A stretch of DNA of 64,000 nt from Umezawaea sp049997955 (GTDB lineage Bacteria; Actinomycetota; Actinomycetes; Mycobacteriales; Pseudonocardiaceae). Made by a program: the position numbers and the translations under genes. The DNA is taken from NCBI GenBank assembly GCA_049997955.1, contig JAEBDY010000010.1, positions 1-64,000 on the forward strand, in the 5' to 3' direction. The notes beneath the pieces are model-generated. The model was not told the origin of the DNA. It was given only the letters and a program-made list of their open reading frames with translations, and ran no database searches. Shown piece after piece: positions 1 through 9,198 of this stretch. Within the stretch, counting starts at the first letter, position 1, and each line of letters starts with the position of its first letter.

Positions 1-105
1 AAGAACTGGAAGATCATCGGCACCGGCTACCGCGGACGACTGAGCGAACTCCCGGCTCTGGTCCGCACGATCATCCGCTTGGAGCGGTTCCGAACCTGCT
101 GGTAG
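1..105 (+). CDS. C-terminal end of an IS5-type transposase (cut by window edge)
   Basis: The first 34 codons are open and end at TAG. The peptide begins KNWKIIGTGYRGRL and continues through ELPALVRTIIRLERF. This is the usual last segment of IS4/IS5-superfamily DDE transposases, after the catalytic Glu region. The catalytic core lies outside the window, so whether the copy is intact cannot be judged. The following 160 bases up to the permease hold no gene and probably include the element's end; no inverted repeat could be assigned without the other end. The family call rests on the short conserved tail only. Confidence 0.7.
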   Translation, partial: KNWKIIGTGYRGRLSELPALVRTIIRLERFRTCW

Positions 106-269
106 ACGAATCTACGCATAACGCTCCGAGTAAAATCGGCCACGTTTGAGGCCCTGACTCACCTTCGCAGGTGGGTTGGCTCATCGCTGCACTGGCTGCA
201 CTGCATTGCACTGCACTGGCCGCACTGGTGTGGTCAGGGCTTGGCTTGCTGGCGGCTTTTGCCCCTCCC

Positions 270-1355
270 TCAATCCGCCTGCCGCCACGCCTTCCCCAGA
301 GCGACCTTGCCCCCGGTCTGCAGCAACGATCCCGAGTAGACCCGGCTGGCTCCCAGCACGATCACCACGACCGAAACCGCCAGCACACCCAGCGACAGCA
401 ACGCTTCCCACACGGCCGCGTCTCCGGTGAACATGCGCACGGGCATGGCCACGGCCGCCGAGAACGGCACGTAGGACAGCACCTTCATCACGGCGGGGTT
501 GTCCGAGAAGAACTGCACCCCGAAGTACGGGCCCATCACCAGCACCATCGCCAGGCCCATGGTCGATCCGAGGTCTTCCTGCCTGCTGACCAGCGCTCCC
601 GCCACCGCCCACATCGCGGCGAGCAGGACGAAGCCCAGGCACATGAACGGCACGAACCACCCGAGCGCCGGTGCGATGACGCCGAGCAGCTCCCCCTGTC
701 CGCCGAGGCGCAGGGCGATGGGCGCGGTGAGCGCTAGGACGACCACCTGTCCCATCGTGAGCAGCACGTGGCCCAGGATCTTGCCCGCGAGCAGGGCTCG
801 GATGGGCACGGTGGACACCAGGATCTCGACGATCCGGGTCTGCTTCTCCGTGACCGTGCTCTGGGCGATGGCCGCCCCACCCATCCCGAACAGCAGGAAG
901 AACAGCGCGAACACCAGGATCACCAGCGTGCGCGCGCCGGGGCTGACGGCGGACGCGTCGAGCAGGTCCACCGGGGGCGCGGCGATGAGCGCCGAGAGCA
1001 CGTCGTCCGGCGCGTCGGTGAGGGCGACCACCCGCACGCCGATCGCCGACTCCCCCGTCGTGTCCGGCACGATCGCCGCCTCGACCTCGTCCGCGCGGAC
1101 CAGCGCCTCCGCGGCGGCCAGGTCGGGCACCGACCGGACCTCCAACTCCTTGCCCTCCAGCGCTTCCACCGCCGTGGAACCGACCGCAGCGACGACGGGC
1201 TTGTCCCCGCCGAACACCGACGGCAGCACGGCCAGCGCGAACAGCCCCACGATCGTGACGAGGAAGCCGATCCAGAAACCCTTGGTGCGCACCAGAACGT
1301 TCATCTCGCGCTCGGCGACCAACCACGTGGCCGAGCCGAAGGTAGCCCTGCTCAT
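270..1355 (-). CDS. ABC-2 type transporter permease (NatB-like)
   Basis: The 361-residue membrane protein pairs with the ATPase encoded directly upstream; the ATPase stop codon touches this start codon. It has one hydrophobic segment near residues 27-47, a hydrophilic extracytoplasmic domain to about residue 160, then about five C-terminal membrane segments. That is the NatB/ABC2_membrane_3 plan. A TEKQTRIVEIL motif follows the second membrane segment, as in this family. NatB-type pumps export sodium or drugs and act with a single ATPase. The substrate cannot be read from sequence. Placement beside a two-component system suggests stress-induced expression (inference). Confidence 0.88.
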   Translation of the reverse strand: MSRATFGSATWLVAEREMNVLVRTKGFWIGFLVTIVGLFALAVLPSVFGGDKPVVAAVGSTAVEALEGKELEVRSVPDLAAAEALVRADEVEAAIVPDTTGESAIGVRVVALTDAPDDVLSALIAAPPVDLLDASAVSPGARTLVILVFALFFLLFGMGGAAIAQSTVTEKQTRIVEILVSTVPIRALLAGKILGHVLLTMGQVVVLALTAPIALRLGGQGELLGVIAPALGWFVPFMCLGFVLLAAMWAVAGALVSRQEDLGSTMGLAMVLVMGPYFGVQFFSDNPAVMKVLSYVPFSAAVAMPVRMFTGDAAVWEALLSLGVLAVSVVVIVLGASRVYSGSLLQTGGKVALGKAWRQAD

Positions 1356-2237
1356 CTAGATCACTTCCTTGAAGATCTCGTCCAACGTGGGCACGACGGG
1401 GCTGAAGGCGCGCACGGCGCCACGTCCCATCGCGGCGGCCAGCACCACCTGCTCCCCGCCGTCGGCCGACACCTCGAACACGGCCCGCGGCCCGTCGAGG
1501 TCGACGATCCGAACGCCCTCCTGGTCCCGGACCCACCCGGCGTCGGACTCCACGACCAGCTCGTACCGCGCGGTGCCGTGCGCGGCCCGCAACTCCTCGC
1601 GCGAACCGCGAGCGGCGACCACACCCCGCGAAATGATCACCACGTCGTCGCACAGCTGCTCCACCACGGCCAGCTGGTGGCTGGAGAACAGCACCGGCAC
1701 CCCGTCTGCGGCCCGCTTGCGCAGCACGTCCAGCACGATCTCCACCGCGATCGGGTCCAAGCCGGAGAACGGCTCGTCCAGGACCAGCACGGCCGGGTCG
1801 TGCACCAGCGCCGCGGCGATCTGCACCCGCTGCTGGTTGCCGAGCGACAGCGACTCCAGCTTGTCCCCGGCGCGGTCGGTCAGCTCCAGCTCGGCGAGCA
1901 GCCGGTCGGTGTTGTCCCGCGCGGTGGCCCGGTCCAGCCCGTGCAGCCGCCCGAGCCAGGTGATCTGCTCGGCCACCTTCATCTTCGGGTACAGGCCGCG
2001 CTCCTCGGGCATGTACCCGAACAGCGGCCGCTGGTCGGCGGTGACCGGGCTGCCGTTCCAGTTCACCGAACCGCCGTGCGGCGCGAGCACCCCGAGAATG
2101 ATCCGCATCATGGTGGTCTTGCCGGACCCGTTGGCGCCGAGGAACCCGGTCATCCGTCCAGGACGGACGTCGAAGGACACCTCGTCGAGCACCCGGTGAT
2201 CACCGAAGCTCCGACTGATCGAGGTCATTGTCAACAT
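1356..2237 (-). CDS. ABC transporter ATP-binding protein (NatA-like)
   Basis: The 293-residue nucleotide-binding subunit powers the permease that follows. Visible are Walker A GANGSGKT at residues 34-41, the signature LSLGNQQR in place of canonical LSGGQ, Walker B VLVLDEPFSGLDP, and the switch histidine in SSHQ. The roughly 80-residue C-terminal extension is typical of DUF4162-containing ATPases that pair with NatB-type permeases. Two possible starts lie three codons apart (2237 and 2228). The gene is 76 bases downstream of the response regulator gene on the same strand, so the four may form one transcript. Confidence 0.9.
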   Translation of the reverse strand: MLTMTSISRSFGDHRVLDEVSFDVRPGRMTGFLGANGSGKTTMMRIILGVLAPHGGSVNWNGSPVTADQRPLFGYMPEERGLYPKMKVAEQITWLGRLHGLDRATARDNTDRLLAELELTDRAGDKLESLSLGNQQRVQIAAALVHDPAVLVLDEPFSGLDPIAVEIVLDVLRKRAADGVPVLFSSHQLAVVEQLCDDVVIISRGVVAARGSREELRAAHGTARYELVVESDAGWVRDQEGVRIVDLDGPRAVFEVSADGGEQVVLAAAMGRGAVRAFSPVVPTLDEIFKEVI

Positions 2238-2313
2238 GCCGGGAACGCTAATCGGCCAAGATCGTCGACGCGTCCTGCGCGCGACCCACCCCGTCGTCCT
2301 CCGCGCGACCCAC

Positions 2314-2976
2314 CTACGAGCCGCCGGGGGCCACCACCCCGTTCTCGTAGGCGTAGACGACGGCGTGCGTGCGATCCCGCAGGCCGAGCTTGCCGAGCAC
2401 GCGGGACACGTGCGTCTTCACCGTGGTCTCCCCCAGGTGCAGGGTCCGCGCGATCTCCGTGTTGCTGGCGCCGCGGGCCAGCTCGACCAGCACCTCGAAC
2501 TCCCGGTCGGTCAGTTCCGGCGGCCGGGTCTGGGCGGCGACCGCGGGCGTGTTGAACCGGGCGATGACCCGCCGGGTGACCTCGGGCGACAGCAGCGCGT
2601 CACCTCGCGCGACCACCCGCACGGACTCGACCAGGTCCTCCGGCGAGGCGTTCTTCAGCAGGAACCCGCTCGCCCCGGCCCGCAGCGCCTCGAACAGGTA
2701 GTCCTCCCGGTCGAACGTCGTCAGGATCACGACCTTCACCGCGCTCGACGACGGCGTCGCCCCGAGGATCCGGCGGGTGGCCTCCAACCCGTCGACCTTC
2801 GGCATCTGGACGTCCATCAGCACGACGTCCGGTCGGACCCGTTCGACCAGTTCCACCACCTGCTCGCCGTCACCGGCCTCGCCGACGACCTCGATGTCCG
2901 GCTCCGTCCCGAGGATGACCCGGAAGCCCGCTCGCACGAGGTCCTGGTCGTCCGCGAGCACCACGCGCAGGGTCAC
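2314..2976 (-). CDS. NarL/LuxR-family response regulator
   Basis: The 220-residue cytoplasmic regulator has an N-terminal receiver domain. Its phospho-acceptor is Asp55 in LMDVQMP, with acidic DD at residues 9-10 and Lys in FLLKNAS. A GerE-type helix-turn-helix follows in the C-terminal third (LTDREFEVLVELARG to TVKTHVSRVLGKL). The start overlaps the end of the kinase gene by four bases, showing translational coupling. It probably controls the downstream ABC transporter genes; that target is inferred from position only. Confidence 0.93.
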   Translation of the reverse strand: MTLRVVLADDQDLVRAGFRVILGTEPDIEVVGEAGDGEQVVELVERVRPDVVLMDVQMPKVDGLEATRRILGATPSSSAVKVVILTTFDREDYLFEALRAGASGFLLKNASPEDLVESVRVVARGDALLSPEVTRRVIARFNTPAVAAQTRPPELTDREFEVLVELARGASNTEIARTLHLGETTVKTHVSRVLGKLGLRDRTHAVVYAYENGVVAPGGS

Positions 2977-4274
2977 TCCGCACCGTCCTTCCGGGACTGG
3001 TCGACCCCGCTGGTGGGCAGGCTGACCCGCACCAGGTACCCCGAGCCCCGCCGCGGCCCGGCCTCGAACTCGCCGCCGTGCACCGAGACCCGCTCCTTCA
3101 TGCCCACCAGACCGAACCCGCTCCCGTTGTGGGCCGTCTTACCGCGACCGTCGTCGGTCACCTCGACCTCCAGCGCGGTGTCCAGGAACCGCACCCGCAC
3201 GTCCACCTTCGTCGCGGCGGCGTGCTTGACCACGTTGGTCAACGCCTCCTGCACGACCCGGTACGCCGACAGCGCCACTCCGGGAGGCACCGGCCGCGGC
3301 GAGCCGAACGTCCCGTGGTCCACGGCGAGGCCCGCCGACCGGGCGTTCTCCACCAGGTCGGGCACCTGCTCCAGCCCCGGTGCGGCGGTGACGTCGGCGT
3401 CGGCCGCCGCGTCGGGATCGGCGCGCAGCACGCCCAGCAGGCCGCGCAGCTCCCCGATCGACGTGCGCGCGGTCTGCTCCACCGTCTCCAACGCGGTTCG
3501 GGCCAGGTCGCGGTCGGTGTCGAGCACCCTCCGCGCGGCTCCCGCCTGGATGCCCATCACCGACACGTGGTGCGCGACGACGTCGTGCAGGTCGCGGGCG
3601 ATCCGCATGCGCTCGGCCACGATCGCGCCGCGGGTGTTCTGCTCCTGCGAGAGCCGCAGTTGCTCCGTCCGGTGCTCCAGCTCGGCCAGCCTGCGCGCGG
3701 ACAGCCACGTCAGCTCGCCGAAGAAGTACGCGGACAGGAAGTACAGGAGGTTGACGCCGAAGCCGTAGAGCACCGACGCGAGCACCGGGTCCAGCGGGCC
3801 CGCCGCGTTCTCGAACTCCTGCGTCGGCCCGGCGAGGAACCCGGAGAGCGACAGCCCGAGCCACACGAACATCACCACGATGACGCCGATCCGCGCGACC
3901 GTCGCCCTCCGGTGGTTCGGCTCCCACCCGCCCGCGGTGAAGATCGCGAGGAAGAGCACGACCGACGGGATGAGGTTGTCGCCGATCTGCCGGAGCTGGG
4001 CGGCGATGAACAGCACGCTCACGAGCAGCAGCACGACCACCGGGAACCGCCGCCGGGCGACCAGCGGCACGGTGAGCGCGACGCACCACGCGAGCTGCTC
4101 GCCCAGGTGGGGGGCGTCACCGAGCACGAACGCGCCCATGCTGTTGATGAGCACGGCCATCACCACGGCGCACGCCAGCACGGCGAGCGCGACCCAGACG
4201 TCCTGCCGTCGCTGCGCGGGCGTGGGCGGCGGGCGCCGCCACTCGGACCAGATCGGCTCCATGCGGGTCAACAT
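2973..4274 (-). CDS. Two-component sensor histidine kinase (HisKA_3)
   Basis: The 433-residue membrane kinase has five or six hydrophobic segments within residues 25-185, which serve as the sensor module without a large extracellular domain. A short linker leads to the HisKA_3 motif RIARDLHDVVAHH with phospho-acceptor His230. The HATPase domain shows VVQEALTNVVKHA (N box) and DDGRG (G1 box). The layout matches the NarL-type kinases that partner one-domain LuxR regulators, and the cognate regulator overlaps its stop codon. The signal sensed is unknown. Confidence 0.92.
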   Translation of the reverse strand: MLTRMEPIWSEWRRPPPTPAQRRQDVWVALAVLACAVVMAVLINSMGAFVLGDAPHLGEQLAWCVALTVPLVARRRFPVVVLLLVSVLFIAAQLRQIGDNLIPSVVLFLAIFTAGGWEPNHRRATVARIGVIVVMFVWLGLSLSGFLAGPTQEFENAAGPLDPVLASVLYGFGVNLLYFLSAYFFGELTWLSARRLAELEHRTEQLRLSQEQNTRGAIVAERMRIARDLHDVVAHHVSVMGIQAGAARRVLDTDRDLARTALETVEQTARTSIGELRGLLGVLRADPDAAADADVTAAPGLEQVPDLVENARSAGLAVDHGTFGSPRPVPPGVALSAYRVVQEALTNVVKHAAATKVDVRVRFLDTALEVEVTDDGRGKTAHNGSGFGLVGMKERVSVHGGEFEAGPRRGSGYLVRVSLPTSGVDQSRKDGAE

Positions 4275-4293
4275 AACCCGCGGGTGGTCGCCG

Positions 4294-4659
4294 TCAGGGC
4301 TCGCCTGTGCGGAACTTGTCGAGCACCCGGCGCTCCCGCTTGGTCGGCCTGCCCGCTCCGCGCTCGCGGCGGGCCACCGGGGCGGCCACCACCGGCGGTG
4401 GCGGGGGCGTGCGGTCGATGAAGCACGTGGAGGCGTCCACCGCGCCGACCCGCTTCTGGATCACCCGCACCACCTCCAGGGTGCGGGTCGTGTCACCGAC
4501 GCGGGCCCGGACCTCGTCTCCCGGCGACACGGTCGTCGCGGGCTTCGCGGGGTGGCCGTTGACGCGCACGTGGCCGCCCCGGCAGGCCGCGGCGGCGTCG
4601 GGTCGGGTCTTGGTCAGCCGGACCGCCCAGAGCCAGCGGTCCACACGGGTGGACTCCAC
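4294..4659 (-). CDS. S4-domain RNA-binding protein (Hsp15-like)
   Basis: The 121-residue basic protein begins with the S4 fold: RVDRWLWAVRLTKTRPDAAAA, then GGHVRVNG and PGDEVRAR. The Hsp15/HslR family binds ribosomal RNA and rescues stalled 50S subunits with attached peptidyl-tRNA. Here the tail is rich in Arg and Pro (RRERGAGRPTKRERR), as in actinobacterial members. It ends 20 bases before the kinase start on the same strand and could be cotranscribed with it. Family membership is clear; the exact role in this lineage is inferred from E. coli Hsp15. Confidence 0.85.
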   Translation of the reverse strand: MESTRVDRWLWAVRLTKTRPDAAAACRGGHVRVNGHPAKPATTVSPGDEVRARVGDTTRTLEVVRVIQKRVGAVDASTCFIDRTPPPPPVVAAPVARRERGAGRPTKRERRVLDKFRTGEP

Positions 4660-4707
4660 AGCCGTACATGATGGCCTGTTCCCGGCGACCGCGCCGCCGC
4701 GGGGCGA

Positions 4708-5847
4708 TCAGCCCAGGCAGTCGAGCACCGCCGTGAGGTAGCGCTCGGACCGGTCGGAGCCGATGATGCCGGGCGCCATCCTGTTCATCACGTAGCTCAC
4801 GGTCAGCTTCCGGTCGAGGTCCACGACGATGAGCGAGCCGCCCCAGCCACCCCAGTAGCAGGCGCGGCCCTGCGGCACGTAGGGCACGGTGGCGGTCTCG
4901 GGCAGCGCGTAGCCGACGCCGAAGCGCAGCGGTACGCCGAGGACGAGGTCGACGCCGTGGCTCTGCTCGTCGAAGATCACGTCGATGGTGTCCGGGGATA
5001 GCAGCCGCACGCCGTCGACCGCGCCGCCGAGCGCGAGCGACTTGAGCACGCGGGCCACCGAGCGGGCGTTGCCGTGGCCGTTGAGCGCGCCCATGTCGGC
5101 GCGCCGCCAGTCGGGCGTGTTCGCCGCGGCGGCGTCGGTCCGAGGGCCGCTGAACGTCTTGTACGCGGCGCCGTCGTGGTCCAGCGCGTCCAGGTCGAAC
5201 GGCAGCGGGGGCGGCGGGACGACCGGCGCGATCCGGTGCCAGTCGGCCTCGACCGCGCCGATCTGGAAGTCCGCGCCCAGCGGGCCCGCGATCTCCTCGG
5301 CGACGAACGCCTTGAGCGGCTTCCCGGTCACCCGGCGCACCAGCTCGCCGACGAGGTGGCCCTGGTTGCTCGCGTGGTAGCCGGACGCGGTGCCCGGCGT
5401 CCACCACGGCCGCTGCGCGGCGAGCCGCGCGGTCGCGGTGTCCCAGTCGTAGAGGTCGGTGACGTCGAACGGCGCATCCCAGCCGGAGACGCCGGACGTG
5501 TGGCTCAGCACGTGCCGGACCTCGACGTGCTCCTTGCCGTTCTCGGCGAACTCCGGCCAGTACTTGGCCACGGGCGCGTACGGGTCGAGCAGGCCCCGGT
5601 CGGCGAGGATCAACGCGGCGAGGTTCGTGACGGTCTTCGTGGTCGACCACACGTTGGTGATCGTGTCCTCGGTCCACGGCGTGCGGTGCTCGGCGTCGCG
5701 CCACCCGCCCCAGACGTCCACGACCGTGACGCCTTCGACGTCCACGACGATGCCCGCGCCCAGCTCGTTGCCGGATCCCAGCTCCTCGGCGAGGGCGTCC
5801 CCCACCGCTGCGAATCGCGCGTCCGACTTCCCTGACACCTCGACCAT
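4708..5847 (-). CDS. Beta-lactamase-family serine hydrolase (EstB/class C-like)
   Basis: The protein has about 379 residues from the chosen ATG at 5847, which has GGAAGG ten bases upstream. An upstream ATG at 5925 would run into the divergent promoter. It has the class C beta-lactamase/esterase fold. The nucleophile motif is STTK (after NVW), the second motif is Tyr-based in YHASNQGHLVGE, and a Gly-rich GRACYWGGWGG lies near the C terminus. No signal peptide is seen, so a cytoplasmic esterase or amidase is more likely than a drug-resistance enzyme. It is divergent from a TetR-type regulator across repeated GTGCAAC half-sites, suggesting control by that regulator. Confidence 0.85.
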   Translation of the reverse strand: MVEVSGKSDARFAAVGDALAEELGSGNELGAGIVVDVEGVTVVDVWGGWRDAEHRTPWTEDTITNVWSTTKTVTNLAALILADRGLLDPYAPVAKYWPEFAENGKEHVEVRHVLSHTSGVSGWDAPFDVTDLYDWDTATARLAAQRPWWTPGTASGYHASNQGHLVGELVRRVTGKPLKAFVAEEIAGPLGADFQIGAVEADWHRIAPVVPPPPLPFDLDALDHDGAAYKTFSGPRTDAAAANTPDWRRADMGALNGHGNARSVARVLKSLALGGAVDGVRLLSPDTIDVIFDEQSHGVDLVLGVPLRFGVGYALPETATVPYVPQGRACYWGGWGGSLIVVDLDRKLTVSYVMNRMAPGIIGSDRSERYLTAVLDCLG

Positions 5848-5900
5848 GTCCCGCGGCCCTTCCGTGACGAGGTTCGACCGGCGGCGGTGCCGACCGAGCG

Positions 5901-5957
5901 GTGCAACGTGAAGCGGCGACGGCACACCCGTGCAACACGAGACCGCCTGCGTTGCAC
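5901..5957. promoter_or_regulatory. Candidate operator region between serine hydrolase and TetR-type regulator
   Basis: Three copies of the same 7-mer lie in the divergent promoter: GTGCAAC at 5901-5907, GTGCAAC at 5930-5936, and the inverted GTTGCAC at 5951-5957. The last two form an inverted repeat with 14 bases between the arms. Position and symmetry fit autoregulation by the adjacent regulator. No binding data are implied. Confidence 0.5.
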
Positions 5958-5963
5958 CCTGTC

Positions 5964-6620
5964 ATGGCAGACTGCGTGCGGCAAGGGGTGCGAAGGGGGC
6001 GGCTGTTGAGCGAGCGGGAACAGGGCGCACGACCCGCGGCCACGGCGCTGCGCCGCGCGCTGAGCTGCGAGGACGCGACGCGCAAGCCGTCGGTGCTCGA
6101 CGCGTTCACCGCCGCCCGCCGCCGGTTCGCGGCCGGTGAGCGGATCGACATGCAGGGCCTCGCCGAGGAGCTCGGCGTCAACCGGGTCACCCTCTACCGG
6201 TGGGTCGGCTCGCGCGAGCAGCTGATCACCGAGGTGCTGTGGGCGGCGACCCTCAAGAGCTTCGACCACTACCGCGCCGGGCACGCGGGCGGACCGCGGA
6301 CCGCCGCGGCGCTCACCGCGTTCGTCCGCGACGTCAACGACCACCCCGGCATGCAGCAGCTGCTGCGCGACGAGCCCGCGCTCGCGCTGGGCCTGCTGAC
6401 CAGCACCTCCGGCGACTACCAGCAGCGGTACCTGCGCCTGGTCCGCGACCTGATCGAGGAGGACCGCGCCGAGGGGCTGGTCTCGGCGGAGATCCCGCTG
6501 GACGACCTCGCCTACACCGCCGCGCGCATCACCGAGTCCTACATCCACACCCGCGTGCTCATCGGCGAGCAGCCCGACGCGCGCCGGGCCGAAGTGGTGC
6601 TGCGCGTCCTGCTGCGCTGA
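5964..6620 (+). CDS. TetR-type transcriptional regulator (QsdR-like)
   Basis: About 218 residues. A helix-turn-helix stands near residues 50-75: IDMQGLAEELGVNRVTLYRWVGSRE is read here as a TetR N-terminal DNA-binding domain. A helical ligand-binding domain with no close landmark follows. The resemblance is to QsdR, which controls a quorum-quenching lactonase in Rhodococcus. ATG 5964 is listed; a TTG at 6006 has a better ribosome binding site (AAGGGGG six bases upstream) and may be the true start, shortening the product by 14 residues. It is divergent from the serine hydrolase. Confidence 0.8.
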   Translation: MADCVRQGVRRGRLLSEREQGARPAATALRRALSCEDATRKPSVLDAFTAARRRFAAGERIDMQGLAEELGVNRVTLYRWVGSREQLITEVLWAATLKSFDHYRAGHAGGPRTAAALTAFVRDVNDHPGMQQLLRDEPALALGLLTSTSGDYQQRYLRLVRDLIEEDRAEGLVSAEIPLDDLAYTAARITESYIHTRVLIGEQPDARRAEVVLRVLLR

Positions 6621-6645
6621 CCCGGCCGTGTGGGAGCATCGGCGG

Positions 6646-7482
6646 ATGCTCGTGGAACTCGCCGTCGGCGACGCTTACGGTGCCGGGTTCGAGTTCGCGG
6701 ACGCCGACTTCGTCCTGGCGCACAACACCTTGCGGGGCTACGTGCAGAACCCCGTGCACGCCGATCTGCGGCCGGGGTGCTACACCGACGACACTCAGAT
6801 GACCATCGCCGTCGCCGAGGTCCTGGTCTCCGGCGGGCCGTGGACCGCCGCGGCGTTCGCCGAGTCGTTCGTCCACGCCTACCACCGCGATCCGCGTGCA
6901 GGCTACGCCGGGGGTTTCCAGGCCCTGCTGCCGGAACTTCCCGACGGGGCCGCGCTGCTGGCCCGCATCCGGCCGAACAGCGACAAGGGCGGCGCTGCCA
7001 TGCGCTCGGGGCCGATCGGACTGCTGTCCACAGTGGACGACGTGCTCCGGTGCGCCGCCGTGCAGGCGCGAGTCACGCACGACACCCCCGACGGCGTCGG
7101 GTCGTCGCAGGCCGCCGCGCTGGCGGTGCACTACTGCCACTTCGGGCTGGGACCGGTGGCGGAGGTCGGCCGCTGGGTGGGTGATCGCCTGCACTCGGCC
7201 GACTGGGCGGAGCCGTGGACGGGCCCGGTCGGGTCGAAGGGGCGCGAGTGCGTCCGCGCCGCCCTCACCGCGGTGGCGGCGAGCACCGGCACGAGCGAGC
7301 TGCTGCGGGCGTGCGTGGCGTTCACCGGCGACGTGGACACGGTGGCGACCATCGCGCTGGCCGCCGCGTCCCGATCGGCGGAAGTGGTGCAGGACCTGCC
7401 TTCCGCGCTCGTGCACGACCTCGAACGCGGACCGCACGGGCACGATTTCCTGGCAGGGCTGGACAGCCGACTCATTCGTTGA
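6646..7482 (+). CDS. ADP-ribosylglycohydrolase family protein
   Basis: The 278-residue all-helical hydrolase carries metal-ligand motifs at both ends: GDAYGAGFE, then TDDTQMTI near residues 47-54, and GDVDTVATIALA near residue 230 (GDTDT in most relatives). These bind two divalent metals and cleave ADP-ribose from arginine or from related ADP-ribosyl adducts. It follows the TetR-type gene by 25 bases, so cotranscription is possible. The ATG at 6646 aligns with the family N terminus; a GTG six codons upstream is less likely. The physiological target is unknown. Confidence 0.9.
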   Translation: MLVELAVGDAYGAGFEFADADFVLAHNTLRGYVQNPVHADLRPGCYTDDTQMTIAVAEVLVSGGPWTAAAFAESFVHAYHRDPRAGYAGGFQALLPELPDGAALLARIRPNSDKGGAAMRSGPIGLLSTVDDVLRCAAVQARVTHDTPDGVGSSQAAALAVHYCHFGLGPVAEVGRWVGDRLHSADWAEPWTGPVGSKGRECVRAALTAVAASTGTSELLRACVAFTGDVDTVATIALAAASRSAEVVQDLPSALVHDLERGPHGHDFLAGLDSRLIR

Positions 7483-7603
7483 CATCGGGAATCCCAATCT
7501 CCTGGCGCGGCAACGAAAATCCTCGTATCCCCGGCGAACCCGGTCGTTCCTACCTTCTGCGCCGTGCCCCTGGACACGGCCACTACGAAGGGGAGGAACG
7601 AAA

Positions 7604-8599
7604 GTGCGACCTCTGAGACCCGTCCTGGCCTGCCTCGCCGCGGCATCGCTCGCGCTGGCGATCGGCACGGCTCCCGCGAACGCCGCGGACCCCAAGCCGG
7701 ACACCGGCGGCAAGACCAGCGCGCGAGGCGTGGCGGCGGCGGACGCGGGCCGGAACGCGCCGGTCACGAGCCAGGCCGTCACGGCGGCGTCGTCCGCGAT
7801 CCAGACCCGGATCGTGGACTACGTGAAGTCCCGCGGCACCAAGTACACGTTCGGCAGCTACGCCGACCCGACCAGCGGCAAGGTCGTCATCGAGACGGAC
7901 GCGCCCGCCGACGTCGTGTCCTCACTCGTGGGCGCCCACGGCGACGTGGTCGACGTGCGCGAGCACGCGGTGTCCGACAACTTCAGCCGCCGCGACGACG
8001 TCCCGTCCTTCTGGGGCGGCGCGGGCATCACGCTCACCGCGCCCAGTGCCCGCTGCTCCTCCGGCTACACCGTGCAGAACTCCGCGGGCACCCGCTTCCA
8101 GGTCACCGCTGGGCACTGCTTCACCAACGGCCAGACCGCCGTCACCGAACTCGGCGGCCTCGTCGTCGGCACCGTGAGCGGCAACGGCCTGCCCTCTCAG
8201 GACATGGAACTGATCAGCGGCCAGTCCTACAGCCCGTTCATCTACCTCGGCGGCGTCGACAGCGGCACGGGCGCGCACGTCGCGTCCGCGGGCGACCCCG
8301 TCGTGGGCTTCGCCGACTACTGCCACAGCGGCCGGACGACCGGCGAGAACTGCGGCCACACCGCCACCAGCGTCACCGCGACCGTGTGCACGTCCAGCGG
8401 GTGCAAGTCCCCCGTCATCGCCTTCACCGGAGGCGTCCTGCCGCAGGGCGGCGACTCCGGGTCCCCGTTCTACGTCGCCAGCGTTTCGGCTCCCGACAAG
8501 CACATCCGCGGCCACGTCATCGCGGGCGGCGGCGGAACCGCGTACGCCGAGCTGTGGAGTCGCGTCTCCACCAGGTTCGGCGTCACCATCGTCACCTGA
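7604..8599 (+). CDS. Secreted serine protease, alpha-lytic/streptogrisin type (S1E)
   Basis: The 331-residue preproprotein uses a GTG start behind GGGGAGG. A signal peptide (residues 1-27, ending ANAA) precedes a short propeptide of about 100 residues. The catalytic domain begins near the WGGAGIT segment. Its triad is complete: His171 in TAGHC, Asp200 in SQDMEL and Ser285 in GDSGSP. Cys pairs in CSSGY/GHC and in the YCHSG/NCGH region support disulfides typical of secreted enzymes. The propeptide is shorter than in alpha-lytic protease, as in streptogrisin B. A strong hairpin follows the stop codon. Confidence 0.93.
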   Translation: MRPLRPVLACLAAASLALAIGTAPANAADPKPDTGGKTSARGVAAADAGRNAPVTSQAVTAASSAIQTRIVDYVKSRGTKYTFGSYADPTSGKVVIETDAPADVVSSLVGAHGDVVDVREHAVSDNFSRRDDVPSFWGGAGITLTAPSARCSSGYTVQNSAGTRFQVTAGHCFTNGQTAVTELGGLVVGTVSGNGLPSQDMELISGQSYSPFIYLGGVDSGTGAHVASAGDPVVGFADYCHSGRTTGENCGHTATSVTATVCTSSGCKSPVIAFTGGVLPQGGDSGSPFYVASVSAPDKHIRGHVIAGGGGTAYAELWSRVSTRFGVTIVT

Positions 8600-8615
8600 T
8601 CCGGGTGCGAGGAGG

Positions 8616-8645
8616 GCCGGGGGCGGACGCGGGTCCGCCCCCGGC
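8616..8645. terminator. Bidirectional hairpin terminator
   Basis: A perfect 13-bp stem (GCCGGGGGCGGAC and its complement) with a GCGG loop lies between the converging protease and lipoprotein genes. There is no T-tract, which is usual in high-GC actinomycetes. Confidence 0.8.
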
Positions 8646-8649
8646 TCGG

Positions 8650-9198
8650 TCACGTGACGTCCAGCCGCCACGGGCCGCCCGGAGCGATCAGGGTGTTGTC
8701 GCCGCCGGTCACCGCCACCACCGCGAACACGTCGTAGGTGCCCGCGGGCAGCGGCTCACCGCCCGCGCACGCCCGGAGCGCGCCGGTCGCGGGGAACTCG
8801 GCACTCCCTCCCGTCGCGAGCTCGACCGGTTGAGCGACCAGGTCCTTCGGCATCGGTGTGACCACGACCTTCCCCTCGCGGGCCAGGTACACGTCGGCCA
8901 CCGGCGACGTGTCGCCGGTGATCGGCGGCCCCGTGTTCGTCACGGTCACCGCGCCCACGACCGTGCCCGCGCCCCGCTCGACGCTCGCCGGGAACCGACC
9001 TGTCACGGTCAGGAGACCGGGTGCCGCCAGGAACTCCACGCCGCCCCCGCACAGCGGGACCCCCTGCTCCGGGACCCCCTGCTCCGGGACCTCCGGCGCG
9101 GGACCGTCTCCGGCGGTCACGGGCGTCGACCCGCACGCCACCAGCACCGCCGCGCTCGCCGCCAGGACCACATCCCGCACCACCCGCTTCCCCGACAT
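8650..9198 (-). CDS. Putative lipoprotein, unknown function
   Basis: The 182-residue protein has a lipoprotein signal: charged MSGKRVVRD, a hydrophobic stretch, then the lipobox LVACGS with the lipidated Cys near residue 22. A PEQGV duplication follows (residues 37-46). The rest is beta-rich, with segments such as GTVVGAVTVTNTGPP that look like an immunoglobulin-like or DUF11-like fold. I do not recognise the family. It is probably anchored on the outer face of the membrane. It converges with the protease gene. Confidence 0.65.
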   Translation of the reverse strand: MSGKRVVRDVVLAASAAVLVACGSTPVTAGDGPAPEVPEQGVPEQGVPLCGGGVEFLAAPGLLTVTGRFPASVERGAGTVVGAVTVTNTGPPITGDTSPVADVYLAREGKVVVTPMPKDLVAQPVELATGGSAEFPATGALRACAGGEPLPAGTYDVFAVVAVTGGDNTLIAPGGPWRLDVT